Positions 51,427-63,401 are shown, counted from the stretch's first letter. The stretch: DNA of 64,000 nucleotides from Turnera subulata (GCA_028386065.3 JAKUCV010003046.1:164612-228611); one strand, 5' to 3'. Notes: generated by a model not told the origin, from the sequence alone. A program made the numbers and translations.

Positions 51427-52588
51427 AGATTCGCTATAAACAAATTGATAACATTTAATTTTGTTTCAAATTTATATGTGATGAAGGAACTCTTTGAAAT
51501 CTCTAGTTTTCATTAGTTATGTCACTGGTTAGTCAAAATAAGAAAAATAAAGATAGACCAACTTATAGATCTATTGATTAGTCTCATACATGGTTATTCA
51601 AACCGGACCAATAATCGACTCGGTCGAGCCACCAAGTTATAGTTTTTTCGATTAACCTGTGGTCACACTCGGATTCAACCCAAAAATTACAAAAGAATTA
51701 TTAACCGAAAAAATCTATGGGTCATGGTTGCTCTCATATAACCATCAACGACAGTTACAAAGTAAGCATTTTTTATGATAAGATTACGAAGATAAGTCTT
51801 TAGAAAAATAACTGTAAAATTTAGAACAAATTCAATTACTAATGATTTTAATTCTATAAATAGCATGAATAGAAAAAGTTGAGCTTGTTAGAAGAAATAA
51901 ATTATTATTATGATATATTAATACTCAATTCTTTTATAGGAAGACATCCCACGTGTCTGCACCATAATTATTATTGAATTAAAACTTTATTTTAATAATA
52001 ACTAGTACAATATCCCGTGTGTCACACGGGACTCAATAATGATGTATTAGAAATTATTAAGAGAGACAAATCAAATGAGGATATATTAAACAACAATTTC
52101 ATCCAATTAGGAAAGATTAAATGAATTTTTCTCCATAGATAAAAAAATTAATTAGTTAAAAAAACATAGGATAGAAAAGAAATTGATTATGAAAATTCAA
52201 CAATAATACTCACTTATACGAAAACATGCAATTCAAAGGTAAATTATTTTAAGATTTTGATTTGGAGAAAACAATACTAGTGAGGGAGAGACTGCATGCA
52301 TTCAGTAAAACTAATAAATCTTATTACTATATTAAAAAAAGATAATTTGAATTGAAAAAGAGAACTTCAATATCACTATTTTTAAAAAGAGAGATAATTT
52401 TAAAGAGATTATTTTGAAGTGATAATTTGAATTAAAAAAAATTAATGAAGCCTCAAACAACCAAACATGTAACTCATATTGAGTTACATGTCCTTTTCAT
52501 ATCCTTTTAAATTGCCATGTGTCACTACTTCAATCACTCTTGAACCATGTCTCAACTATATATATATATAATAGATAATAACAACAAT
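51427..52588. other. AT-rich spacer with a short perfect hairpin
   Basis: No gene seen. At about 52013-52029 CCCGTGTGTCACACGGG forms a perfect 8-base stem with a one-base loop. The segment from there to the TATATATATAATAGAT run before 52588 resembles a dispersed AT-rich plant repeat, but its ends could not be fixed. Confidence 0.4.
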
Positions 52589-55245
52589 TGAAACGCCCCG
52601 ACCCGTATTTACCGTACACAGTAAACACGTGCCGGAACTGTGACAACCCAACCATAACAAGCCCAGCATACAGTGTACACAACTGAAACCCAGGCCCAAC
52701 AGCCCAAAATAGGAAACATCATAAATAACAAAACCGGCCCAATGGCCCAATAATAACAATAAAATGCACAGCGAAAGACTTAACAACTTACTAAACACTG
52801 TATGCGACATAGATGCAAATTTATGGATCCAAGCCCTGTCCAAGGGATAACGTCGCAGCCTGTCGGGAATGCACCAACCCTGTACCACAAGTAACCCATC
52901 CTACGGGATGAAAGCCCACAGGTGAGGGGTGAGTCCGAAGTGCTCACCAACCAAAGATAAACAGAGATATGCAGGCAACTATAATACTTCAAAGAAGAAA
53001 TACAGACAACATTCACAACCATACCAAAGCCAATACCATACAAGACAGACCAACCCAAAGACTCGGCCCAAACGTACCAAGGACTTTATTATTATTCCAA
53101 TTTTATCTTTCTAACCCCGTTACGGATAAGCTAAGGTCGTACCAGGCTATCAACCTGTTTATGGTGCCAGATCAAAAAGAACCCGGGATCAACATCCCAA
53201 TATCAAATCTCAGGGATCAACATCCCAATATCAATCTCAGTGATCAACATCCCAATCACAATCTCAGGGATTAACATCCCAATCACAAATCCGGGATCAA
53301 CATCCCAATCACAATCTCAGGGATCAACATCCCAATCACAAATCCGGGATCAACATCCCAATCAAACCGGCATCAACATGCCCATCACAAGTAACCCAGA
53401 TCATGGCCACCACAAAACAGTCTCAAACCATCCGGTCGTACCTCTACTTACCACGTGATAATTATGTCATCATCATCCAAAAACCAAATCTCAAATCAAC
53501 TTCCAATTTCCATTTTCTTTTTCCCAATTATCCATATCACAGTTTATTCCGACAAACTTGTCACAACACAGTCTATCGACATCAACACAATATCCAAATC
53601 AGTCAAACAATCATCCAACTTCCTATTAACTCAAATTATACAACAGACCAATCCATCAATAGTTTCATAGCATCAATTATTCTCAATCCAACATCAATCA
53701 CAACACAGTATCCAAGGAACCAATAACAGTCAACACAATAGTTCAATCAAGCAGGACAATATCAGCGAGTCACACTCAGAACCAACATCAACAATCCATA
53801 CTATCAAATAACCAACCATAATATATATCATCACGATTTTCCAATATTCATTTTCTCAAGTTATTCAACTTTCCAACCACTACTTCCCAAGTGACAATTA
53901 TATCATCATCTCAAATTCAATTCCAATTCCATTACTCTATCATCAATTATTCAATTTTTAATCATCACAGATTATTTCTCAAACTCAACCAGCTAACAAT
54001 TTCATATCACTAGAAACTCACAATTAACAGCTCAATGGTTACTCACAATATCACAAACCAACAGCACATTCCAGCAACATCATGGCAAAATCCACAGCAG
54101 ATAAATAGTAACAATAATCATCAACAATTTCCATAGCAATCATATATCAGCCAATAATCGATTCAACAGTTCAATCAAACAACAAAATCAAACACAGGCT
54201 TGAACAGGACCAACCCAGGTGTCCAGCCCATGCCTAGAATAACCAAACCTAACCCATCAAGCCATAACACCCAGCCCAAGTCAAGGCCCATACCCAAGCT
54301 CAGGGCCTGGTCCAACACCCTAAGCCATCTGGGTCTGTCTTGACCCGTGAGCTTATCTGGGTCGCCCCGTCACTCACCTAGCTGAGTTGCAGGTGACGTC
54401 CTCATGGCGGAACTGGGTGGCGGCGGTGTAATCGGCCAGGCGACAGAGCGATGCGTCACGGCGTGCTAGCAAGGCGGGACCACGAGCAGAGGAGGAAGAG
54501 GCGTGTGCGAGGGCGGTTGTTGGTGGAGGTCGTCGGCTGCAGTAGGTCGGCACTTTGGGGCGGCGGCGCGTCTTGCTCGGACAGCTGTTGGTCGTCGCGC
54601 AAAAGGATGATGGCGACGGCGGCGTGACACGAGGCGAGGGCGTGGCTCCGATGCGCAGTCGGGGCGGCAGTCGCTGTGGTGGTTGAACTCGGTGGTGTGG
54701 TTGTGTTTCTTTGGTGGAGATGATGGTGGTGGCTACCGGCGGGGTGCTTGTGCCGTTGTTGTTTTGTTTTTTTTTCTTTTTTTTTTTTCCTCTTCTGGTT
54801 TTGGTGAAGAAACAAGGTGTTAATTGCTGGACAGTACTAGGTGCAGAGAAGAAGGAAAAATAAATGCAGAAGAAAGAAAAAAAATGTTGATGTTGGTGCA
54901 ATGAGGGCTGAAGTCACGGGAGAAAGGTGAGAACACACGTTGCGCAGGAAGGTCACGAGTAGCACAGGAGGAGGCGGCTGCATGACTCAATCACGCAGCC
55001 GTGTCCCGACCGGACCAGAAAATAACTGTAATACCCCCTTTGTTATTTTCCGGTGTGATTTTTCCGAAAATCCCGGGACCCGAAAAATCCACGGAAAGAG
55101 CACGAGCGCGGGAAAACTCTCGGTTTCGAAAAACGACTCCCGATTTACCCTGAATTAATTACCCAAGATTAATTCAACAGTAAATCACGGTAAAAAGACT
55201 TTTACAGTCCCGATAAAAATCAAAAATTTTACCCGGGCTGTTACA
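52589..55245 (-). repeat. Gypsy-like LTR, copy 1 (2657 bases)
   Basis: On the plus strand it starts TGAAACGCCCCGACCC and ends CCCGGGCTGTTACA. Compared with copy 2 it lacks about 0.8 kb at position 54196, where AAACACAG joins directly to GCTTGAACAGG. Otherwise it matches closely, apart from the minisatellite copy number. ORFs of 100-175 codons inside it are Ser/Thr/Pro-rich products of low-complexity sequence and are not called. Confidence 0.9.
53185..53388 (+). repeat. LTR minisatellite, 8 units
   Basis: Eight units of about 26 bases built on GGGATCAACATCCCAATCAC, alternately ending ATCTCA and AAATCC; the last two diverge. The half-palindrome GGGAT...ATCCC lies inside each unit. The equivalent array in LTR copy 2 has ten units. 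Confidence 0.95.
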
Positions 55246-55258
55246 GTCTACCCACCTT
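55246..55258 (-). other. Polypurine tract and pol terminus of gypsy-like element (copy 1)
   Basis: On the minus strand AAGGTGGGTAGAC abuts the LTR start TGTAACAG. The sequence just before it encodes the last residues of a gypsy polyprotein. The same arrangement is present at 61070-61082. Confidence 0.7.
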
Positions 55259-55388
55259 AAAAAGAATTTCGTCTCCAAAATTCTGTCTTATCCGTGGGTC
55301 CTACCACGATAAGCTTCTGGCACACTCTGCCAGGTGTCCAACCTCAACCCTAGAAACCGCTTATACCCTTAAGCAACATCTCGTCCTC

Positions 55389-55396
55389 TATAAAAA
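55389..55396 (+). promoter_or_regulatory. TATA box of antisense ORF A (copy 1)
   Basis: TATAAAAA, 42 bases before the ORF A start codon and conserved at 61212-61219 in copy 2. Transcription about 30 bases downstream would leave a leader of only about 10 bases. Confidence 0.55.
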
Positions 55397-55430
55397 CCAA
55401 ACCTCATGACTGGCATACTCACAAACAGTC

Positions 55431-55721
55431 ATGGACTCTCCACTGAGATCAAGGACAACCTCAAACTCCGAGAACAACAACTACATCGGTGGCACTGCTT
55501 TCCCGACAAGCTCCGATGAAGAACCTCAGAAGAAACGCTTCAAGACGAACATTGTAGGCCTGAAGGAACACATGGTGGTCTCTCGAAGACGCCGGAAGAA
55601 GCGTGCTCCCAAAGAAGCTGAGGATCGAAAGGGCAAAGCGATGGCTGAAAGCAGCACACCGCAGCAAACTCTGACGCAGCTGAACGTCTCACTGAAGAAG
55701 ATCAGCTCGGCGGTGTTGTAA
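55431..55721 (+). pseudogene. Antisense ORF A, copy 1 (96 codons, late nonsense)
   Basis: Reads opposite to the element, from MDSPLRSRTTSNSENN. An acidic-to-basic region includes two clusters that could be nuclear signals (KKRFK, SRRRRKKR). It stops at TAA 55719-55721, where copy 2 has CAA. Past that codon the frame stays open to a TAG at 55806-55808, so the ancestral frame was probably 125 codons, with a C-terminal helix-forming segment (about MKNVQKLVKDLEKHV). No known family was recognised. Confidence 0.6.
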
Positions 55722-56506
55722 ATCGAACTGGCGTGTGCGGAGCTCTTCCCTCACATGAAGAACGTACAAAAACTTGTAAAAGACTTAGAGAAGCATGTAA
55801 CTCAGTAGAGTACTTCTTCTCCTGTTGTAAACCGTTATAAAATAAATAAAATAAGCTTCCTTTTTAAATCAAAACTCTTATATTACAAAGTCTTATGTTG
55901 AATAGAAAAATAAAACATCTCAAAGCAAAATAAAAATCAACTATAAGAATATAAAATCAAATATAAAGAAATCAAAAATAAAACTCGTTTAACAAAATTA
56001 AAACAAAAAGTAATTAATACAAAAACACGTTTTCATGATCGGCGCCCAAATCGGTCCTATGCATCCTCGATCCCGAGATACGTGTCATACGGAGCTAACG
56101 GTGACGATCACGGGAGCGTCCTGTATCCCTCGAAAGAAACATACCCACTTGTTCACAAATTCCGCATGAGCCAAAACGTCTGTCAGGTCTCGTATCTCTC
56201 CATGATGTCCGAACAGCTATAAACTTGTCGCACATGCGCTCTACTCGAGGTATGGTCCCATCCGTCTAGCCCCAACGGTCACGAATGCATGTGATAAAAG
56301 ATGCAAGAAAATATAGTAAAACCATGAAAAGAAACGCCAAGGTAGCCAGGGCGCTAGAAAATCGTGAGTTAGAAAAGAGCTGAAAAACACTGGCACGGTA
56401 GCCCGAAAAACGTATAAAGTAACGTAGTAATAAATGAAAGCAACGACAAATTTTCAAAAGGCAAAATCTCGAAAATTGTAAATAGTAAACACGCTCCCCA
56501 TAAGAG

Positions 56507-56514
56507 TATAAAAG
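56507..56514 (+). promoter_or_regulatory. TATA box of antisense ORF B (copy 1)
   Basis: TATAAAAG, 118 bases before the ORF B start codon. It is preserved at 62330-62337 in copy 2 at nearly the same distance (119). Confidence 0.55.
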
Positions 56515-56624
56515 AAACAGAGGGTGAGGAGTAAATTATCAAAAGCATTTTAAAGGCAAACAAACATCCAGGCAAACAAAACCACAAAACTCTAAACAAC
56601 AAAACACTAACACGTCCCAACACA

Positions 56625-57308
56625 ATGCCTGCTCCCTCTTCCGTTTTCTTCGTCGAAGGTGCCAATCTTGGCAGAAGGAACCGTCTGGCCTACAGCATGG
56701 TCAACGAGCCTTCTGAAGAGCTACCGAATGAGCTCGGCAGGATGCCGCGTCTAGTCTTCTTCGACGAACTCTACTCATCGCGGTTCTTCGTCACTCCAAT
56801 GGAAGAGGTGTTCTTCCTAGAGGACCGCGGCACTCTGAGGACCTCCTACTACGGCTCGGCAAACTCCATCATGTTCTTTATCTCCGAAAGGCTTCAGGAG
56901 TTCAACCTGGAGTCCACTTGCCACTTCCTGGAGCAAAGCACCTACTACCAGGTCTCGATGACGGCCCAGAGCATGCCCAGAGTCACTCTTCTGCCCGTAA
57001 CTTGGCCCAAGGCCCGACTACTGGTGTGGAACTGCAGAGGAGTCGCAAGGCATTCCCAGGAGTTCTCACGTACTCTGAGGGACCTGAAGAACCAATACAA
57101 ACCGAACATGGTTCTTCTGACGGAGACCCAGTGGCAACCTCAAGACGATCACGGTCTTATCCCACTTCGGTTCCCTCAAGCAAACCGGTTCGAGCTTCCT
57201 GGTCAGGACGGCAGAGGCGGCATGTGGTTCTCGTGGAGCGACAGCATACAAGTCAACATCAACAACGACCCAACCAGCTTCAGGGTCAATGTCGTTCCAA
57301 GGCGTTAA
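56625..57308 (+). CDS. Antisense ORF B, copy 1: EEP-endonuclease-like C-terminus
   Basis: 227 codons, MPAPSSVFFVEGANLGRRNR to NVVPRR, on the strand opposite to the element. Residues about 1-125 match nothing I recognise. Residues about 130-220 resemble the start of the LINE-type endonuclease/exonuclease/phosphatase fold: LVWNCRG at 133-139 (Asn137 metal-site position), LLTETQ at 164-169 (Glu167 catalytic position) and a GRGGMWFSW block like the GG-WK of LINE endonucleases. The later catalytic His and Asp blocks are missing, so nuclease activity is unlikely. It has its own TATA box. Copy 2 keeps the same length with about ten amino-acid changes. It could be an element gene or a captured host or LINE fragment. 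Confidence 0.65.
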   Translation: MPAPSSVFFVEGANLGRRNRLAYSMVNEPSEELPNELGRMPRLVFFDELYSSRFFVTPMEEVFFLEDRGTLRTSYYGSANSIMFFISERLQEFNLESTCHFLEQSTYYQVSMTAQSMPRVTLLPVTWPKARLLVWNCRGVARHSQEFSRTLRDLKNQYKPNMVLLTETQWQPQDDHGLIPLRFPQANRFELPGQDGRGGMWFSWSDSIQVNINNDPTSFRVNVVPRR

Positions 57309-57564
57309 ATGTATTTTTCTTTTTATAAAATATCAATGTAATATTTATCTTTGTAATGAAATTATTAGCAATATTAATAATATTTGTATTTCCGCTTATT
57401 TATGGCATCATTACCTCTTATGTGTATGTTCTGCGACAGCTGGCGTCCCTTGACTGGATCCGTAATGCACTAACTAAAATGATATAAAATAATAAACAAA
57501 TGGAGCGAACTATGCAAATAAGGACAACAGACACACAAGGACTGCCCAACAAGACCTAACGCCT

Positions 57565-57579
57565 GCTCCGCTACCAAAA
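57565..57579 (-). other. Primer-binding site of gypsy-like element (copy 1)
   Basis: On the minus strand TTTTGGTAGCGGAGC directly follows the LTR end GGGGCGTTTCA. It fixes the orientation: LTR copy 2 is the 5' LTR of the internal region 55246-57579. The second internal region has the same site at about 63387-63401. Confidence 0.75.
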
Positions 57580-60500
57580 TGAAACGCCCCGACCCGTATT
57601 TACCGTACACAGTAAACACGTGCCAGAACTGTGACAACCCAACCATAACAAGCCCAGCATACAGTGTACACAACTGAAACCCGGGCCCAACAGCCCAAAA
57701 TAGGAAACATCATAAATAACAAAACCAGCCCAACGGCCCAATAATAACAATAAAATGCAAGCAGAAGACTTAACAACTCACTAAACACTGTATGCGACAT
57801 AGATGCAAACTTATGGATCCAAGCCCTGTCCAAGGGATAACGTCGCAGCCTGTCGGGAATGCACCAACCCTGTACCACAAGTAACCCATCCTACGGGATG
57901 AAAGCCCACAGGTGAGGGGTGAGTCCGAAGTGCTCACCAACCAAGGATAAACAGAGATATGCAGGCAACTATAATACTTCAAAGAAGAAATACAGACAAC
58001 ATTCACAACCATACCAAAGCCAATACCATACAAGACAGACCAACCCAAAGACTCGGCCCAAACGTACCAAGGACTTTATTATTATTCCAATTTTATCTTT
58101 CTAGCCCCGTTACGGATAAGCTAAGGTCGTACCAAGCTATCAACCTGTTTATGGTGCCAGATCAAAAAGAACCCGGGATCAACATCCCAATATCAAATCT
58201 TAGGGATCAACATCCCAATATCAATCTCAGGGATCAACATCCCAATCACAATCTCAGGGATCAACATCCCAATCACAAATCCGGGATCAACATCCCAATC
58301 ACAATTTAGGGATCAACATCCCAATCACAAATCCGGGATCAACTTCCCAATCACAATCTCAGGGATCAACATCCCAATCACAAATCCGGGATCAACATCC
58401 CAATCAAACCGGCATCAACATGCCCATCACAAGTAACCCAGATCATGGCCACCACAAAACAGTCTCAAACCATCCGGTCGTACCTCTACTTACCACGTGA
58501 TAATTATGTCATCATCATCCAAAAACCAAATCTCAAATCAACTTCCAATTTCCATTTTCTTTTTCCCAATTATCCATATCACAGTTTATTCCGACAAACT
58601 AGTCACAACACAGTCTATCGACATCAACACAATATCCAAATCAGTCAAACAATCATCCAACTTCCTATTAACTCAAATTATACAACAGACCAATCCATCA
58701 ATAGTTTCATAGCATCAATTATTCTCAATCCAACATCAATCACAACACAGTATCCAAGGAACCAATAACACTCAACACAGTAGTTCAATCAAGCAAGACA
58801 ATATCAGCGAGTCACACTCAGAACCAACATCAACAATCCATACTATCAAATAACCAACCATAATATATATCATCACGATTTTCCAATATTCATTTTCTCA
58901 AGTTATTCAACTTTCCAACCACTACTTCCCAAGTGACAATTATATCATCATCTCAAATTCAATTCCAATTCCATTACTCTATCATCAATTATTCAATTTT
59001 TAATCATCACAGATTATTTCTCAAACTCAACCAGCCAACAATTTCATATCACTAGATACTCACAATTAACAGCTCAATGGTTACTCACAATATCACAAAC
59101 CAACAGCACATTCCAGCAACATCATGGCAAAATCCACAGCAGATAAATAGTAACAATAATCATCAACAATTTCCATAGCAATCATATATCAGCCAATAAT
59201 CGATTCAACAGTTCAATCAAACAACAAAATCAAACACAGTATTACAGGCACATATCCAAGGTTATCCATCCTCACCTTGGCCGTTTACTCAACTCCGGAA
59301 ACAATGACCGGTCCGACGCCGGCTCCTCGGGAAACTGCCCGATATCCAAACCTATACCACAAAACAATATACACTCACATAAATGCACATAATCGGTATA
59401 CTATGATGCCAATACTGCGAAATACCCTTCCCGGTTTATATCCTTTATTATCATTTTTTACCGTTATTAATTCTTTTTCCGAAAATATTTCCTTGAAAAT
59501 AATTATTATTTTGTTTACCAAATCGAATATTCTTTTCCATAAGATAAAAGTATCACCATAATAAATACTTAACAAAATATATATTCCAGAAAATACTTTC
59601 ATTATGTCATTTAATCTTAATTCTCGAAATCATGTTATATTCTTTATTTTTCTAGTAACATAAATTAAATTTAAATATAAATATATATATACCCGGAAAA
59701 TTATTATTTATCAAAAATATACATATTAAGGTGAGCATATGCCATACGTACTCTTTTTCCAGAAGATTTAATCAAATAAACATATTTTTATGAAAATAAT
59801 ATAGGTATGCATATAATTATCATTTTCCGTAATTTTGCTTTTAGTTATAACTTAAATATTATTTACATCCCATATTTCCTCTTTTTTTTATATTTCCCAG
59901 AAAAATTATAATCCATACTTTATATATTTTATATTTTCAGAGTTTTATTTATACATTTATTATTATTTATTATTATCATTATTTATTATATTTTTTTTAA
60001 TTGGACTGGGCATGAACAGAATCAACCCAGGCTTGAACAGGACCAGCCCATGCCCAGAACAACCAAACCCAACCCATCAAGCCATAACACCCAGCCCAAG
60101 TCAAGGCCCACACCCAAGCTCAGGGCCTGGTCCAACACCCTAAGCCATCTGGGTCTGTCTTGACCTGTGAGCTTATCTGGGTCGCCCCGTCACTCACCTA
60201 GCTGAGTTGCAGGTGACGTCCTCATGGCGGAACTGGGTGGCGGCGGTGCAATCGGCCAGGCGACAGAGCGATGCGTCACGGCGTGCTAGCAAGGCGGGAC
60301 CACGAGCAGAGGAGGAAGAGGCGTGTGCGAGGGCGGTTGTTGGTGGAGGTCGTCGGCTGCAGCAGGTCGGCACTTCGGGGCGGCGGCGCGTCTTGCTCGG
60401 ACAGCTGTTGGTCGTCGCGCAAAAGGATGATGGCGACGACGGCGTGACATGAGGCGAGGGCGTGGCTCCGATGCGCAGTCGGGGCGACAGTCGCTGTGGT

Positions 60501-61069
60501 GGTTGAACTCGGTGGTGTGGTTGTGTTTCTTTGGTGGAGATGATGGTGGTGGCTGCCGGCGGGGAGCTTGTGCCGTTGTTGTTTTGTTTTTTTTTTGTTT
60601 TTCTTTTTTTTCCTCTTCTGGTTTTGGTGAAGAAACAAGGTGTTAATTGCTGGGCAGTACTAGGTGCAGAGAAGATGGAAAAATAAATGCAGAAGAAAGA
60701 AAAAAAAATGTTGATGTTGGTGCAATGAAGGCTGAAGTCACGGGAGAAAGGTGAGATCACACGTTGCACAGGAAGGTCACGAGTAGCGCAGGAGGAGGCG
60801 GCTGCGTGACTCAATCACGCAGTCGTGTCCCGACCGGACCATAAAATAACTGTAATACCCCCTTTGTTATTTTCCGGTGTGATTTTTCCGAAAATCCCGG
60901 GACCCGAAAAATCAACGGAAAGAGCACGAGCACGGGAAAACTCTCGGTTTCGAAAAACGACTCCCGATTTACCCTGAATTAATTACCCAAGATTAATTCA
61001 ACAGTAAATCACGGTAAAAAGACTTTTACAGTCCCGGTAAAAATCAAAAATTTTACCCGGGCTGTTACA
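57580..61069 (-). repeat. Gypsy-like LTR, copy 2 (3490 bases)
   Basis: Same ends as copy 1. It carries an additional AT-rich segment at about 59239-60030, including ACCGGTCCGACGCCGGCTCC (59309-59328). A related sequence reappears in the partial third LTR at about 63450-63560, so the segment is ancestral and copy 1 has lost it. Confidence 0.9.
58175..58430 (+). repeat. LTR minisatellite, 10 units
   Basis: Same GGGATCAACATCCCAATCAC unit as in copy 1, with two more repeats and a few private changes (for example one unit reads ATCAACTTCCC). The array has changed length since the LTRs separated. Confidence 0.95.
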
Positions 61070-61253
61070 GTCTACCCACCTTAAAAGAATTTCGTCTCCG
61101 AAATTCCGTCTTATCCGTGGGTCCTACCACGATAAGCTTCTGGCACACTCTGCCAGGTGTCCAACCTCAACCCGAGATACCGCTTATACCCTTAAGCGAC
61201 ATCTCGTCCTCTATAAAAACCAAACCTCATGACTGGCATACTCACAAACAGTC

Positions 61254-61490
61254 ATGGACTCTCCACTGAGATCAAGGACAACCTCAGACTCCGAGAACAA
61301 CAACTACATCGGTGGCACTGCTTTCCCGACAAGCTCCGATGAAGAACCTCCGAAGAAACGCTTCAAGACGAACATTGTCGGCCTGAAGGAACACATGGTG
61401 GTCTCTCGAAGACGTCGGAAGAAGCGTGCTCCCAAAGAAGCTGAGGATCGAAAGGGCAAAGCGATGGCTGAAAGCAGCACACCGCAGTAA
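61254..61490 (+). pseudogene. Antisense ORF A, copy 2 (78 codons, early nonsense)
   Basis: Same start and basic clusters as copy 1. It stops at TAA 61488-61490, where copy 1 has CAA. The frame downstream stays open to TAG 61629-61631, the same 378-base span as in copy 1. The two copies thus carry different C-to-T nonsense changes and no indels. Confidence 0.6.
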
Positions 61491-62448
61491 ACTCTGACGC
61501 AGCTGAATGTCTTACTGAAGAAGATCAGCTCGGCGGTGTTGCAAATCGAACTGGCGTGTGCGGAGCTCTTCCCTCACATGAAGAACGTACAAAAACTTGT
61601 AAAAGACTTAGAGAAGCATGTAACTCAGTAGAGTACTTCTTCTCCTGTTGTAAACCGTTATAAAATAAATAAAATAAGCTTCCTTTTTAAATCAAAACTC
61701 TTATATTACAAAGTCTTATGTTGAATAGAAAAATAAAACATCTCAAAGCAAAATAAAAATCAACTATAAGAATATAAAATCAAATATAAAGAAATCAAAA
61801 ATAAAACTCGTTTAACAAAATTAAAACAAAAAGTAATTAATACAAAAACACGTTTTCATGATCGGCGCCCAAATTGGTCCTAAGCATCCTCGATCCCGAG
61901 ATACGTGTCATACGGAGCTAACAGTGACGATCACGAGAGTGTCCTGTATCCCTCGAAAGAAACGTACCCACTTGTTCACAAATTCCGTATGAGCCAAAAC
62001 GTCTGTCAGGTCTCGTATCTCTCCATGATGTCCGAACAGCTATAAACTTGTCGCACATGCGCTCTACTCGAGGTATGGTCCCATCCGTCTAGCCCCAACG
62101 GTCACGAATGCATGTGATAAAAGATGCAAGAAAATATAGTAAAACCATGAAAAGAAACGCCAAGGTAGCCAGGGCGCTAGAAAATCGTGAGTTAGAAAAG
62201 AGCTGAAAAACACTAGCACGGTTGCCCGAAAAACGTATAAAGTAACGTAGTAATAAATGAAAGCAACGGCAAATTTTCAAAAGGCAAAATCTCGAAAATT
62301 GTAAACAGTAAACACGCTCCCCATAAGAGTATAAAAGAAACAGAGCGGTGAGGAGTAAATTATCAAAAGCATTTTAAAGGCAAACAAACATCCAGGCAAA
62401 CAAAACCATAAAACTCTGAAAAACAAAACACTAACACGTCCCAACACA

Positions 62449-63132
62449 ATGCCTGCTCCCTCTTCCGTTTTCTTCGTCGAAGGTGCCAATCTTGGCAGAA
62501 GGAACCGTCTAGCCTACAGCATGGTCAACGAGCGTGCTGAAGAGCTACCGAACGAGCTCGACAGGATGCCACGTCTAGTCTTCGTCGACGAACTCTACTC
62601 ATCGCGGTTCTTCGTCACTCCAATGGAAGAGGTGTTCTTCCTAGAGGACCGCGGCACTCTGAGGACCTCCTACTACGGCTCGGCAAACTCCATCATGTTC
62701 TTTATCTCCGAAAGGCTTCAGGAGTTCAACCTGGAGTCCACTTGCCATTTCCTGGAGCAAAGCACCTACTACCAGCTCTCGTTGACGGCCCAGAGCATGC
62801 CCAGAGTCACTCGTCTGCCCGTAACTTGGCCCAAGGCCCGACTACTGGTGTGGAACTGCAGAGGAGTCGCAAGGCGTTCCCAGGAGTTCTCATTTACTCT
62901 GAGGGACCTGAAGAACCAATACAAACCGAACATGGTTCTTCTGACGGAGACCCAGTGGCAACCTCAAGACGATCATGGTCTCATCCCACTCCGGTTCCCT
63001 CAAGCAAACCGGTTCGAGCTTCCTGGTCAGGACGGCAGAGGCGACATGTGGTTCTCGTGGAGCGACAGCATCCAAGTCAACATCAACAACGACCCAACCA
63101 GCTTCAGGGTCAATGTCGTTCCAAGGCGTTAA
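62449..63132 (+). CDS. Antisense ORF B, copy 2: EEP-endonuclease-like C-terminus
   Basis: 227 codons, same start and end as copy 1 and no indel. Differences seen include PS to RA (residues 29-30), G38D, F46V, V110L, M112L, L122R, H143R, R149F and G199D. WNCRG and TETQ are unchanged. Several silent third-base changes are also present. Keeping a 684-base frame open in both copies is notable in otherwise decayed elements, although the divergence is too small to prove selection by eye. Confidence 0.65.
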   Translation: MPAPSSVFFVEGANLGRRNRLAYSMVNERAEELPNELDRMPRLVFVDELYSSRFFVTPMEEVFFLEDRGTLRTSYYGSANSIMFFISERLQEFNLESTCHFLEQSTYYQLSLTAQSMPRVTRLPVTWPKARLLVWNCRGVARRSQEFSFTLRDLKNQYKPNMVLLTETQWQPQDDHGLIPLRFPQANRFELPGQDGRGDMWFSWSDSIQVNINNDPTSFRVNVVPRR

Positions 63133-63401
63133 ATGTATTTTTCTTTTTATGAAATATCAATGTAATATTTATCTTTGTAATGAAATTATTAGCAATATTA
63201 ATAATATTTGTATTTCCGCTTATTTATGGCATCATTACCTCTTATGTGTATGTTCTGCGACAGCTGGCGTCCCTTGACTGGATCCATAATGCACTAACTA
63301 AAATGATATAAAATAATAAACGAATGGAGCAAACTATGCAAACAAGACAACAAACACACAAAGACTGCCCAACAAGACCTAACGCCCGCTCCGCTACCAA
63401 A

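Noticed and set aside
53403..53726. Repeated 107-codon ORF in both gypsy-like LTRs (also 58445-58768)
   Set aside because: It lies in LTR sequence next to the minisatellite and is rich in Ile, Asn and Gln from AT-rich DNA; kept only because the LTRs are recent copies.
54374..54901. 175-codon and 119-codon minus-strand ORFs in LTR copy 1 (also 60194-60814 in copy 2)
   Set aside because: Ser/Thr/Pro/Arg-rich translation of low-complexity LTR sequence; the two copies differ in start and length.
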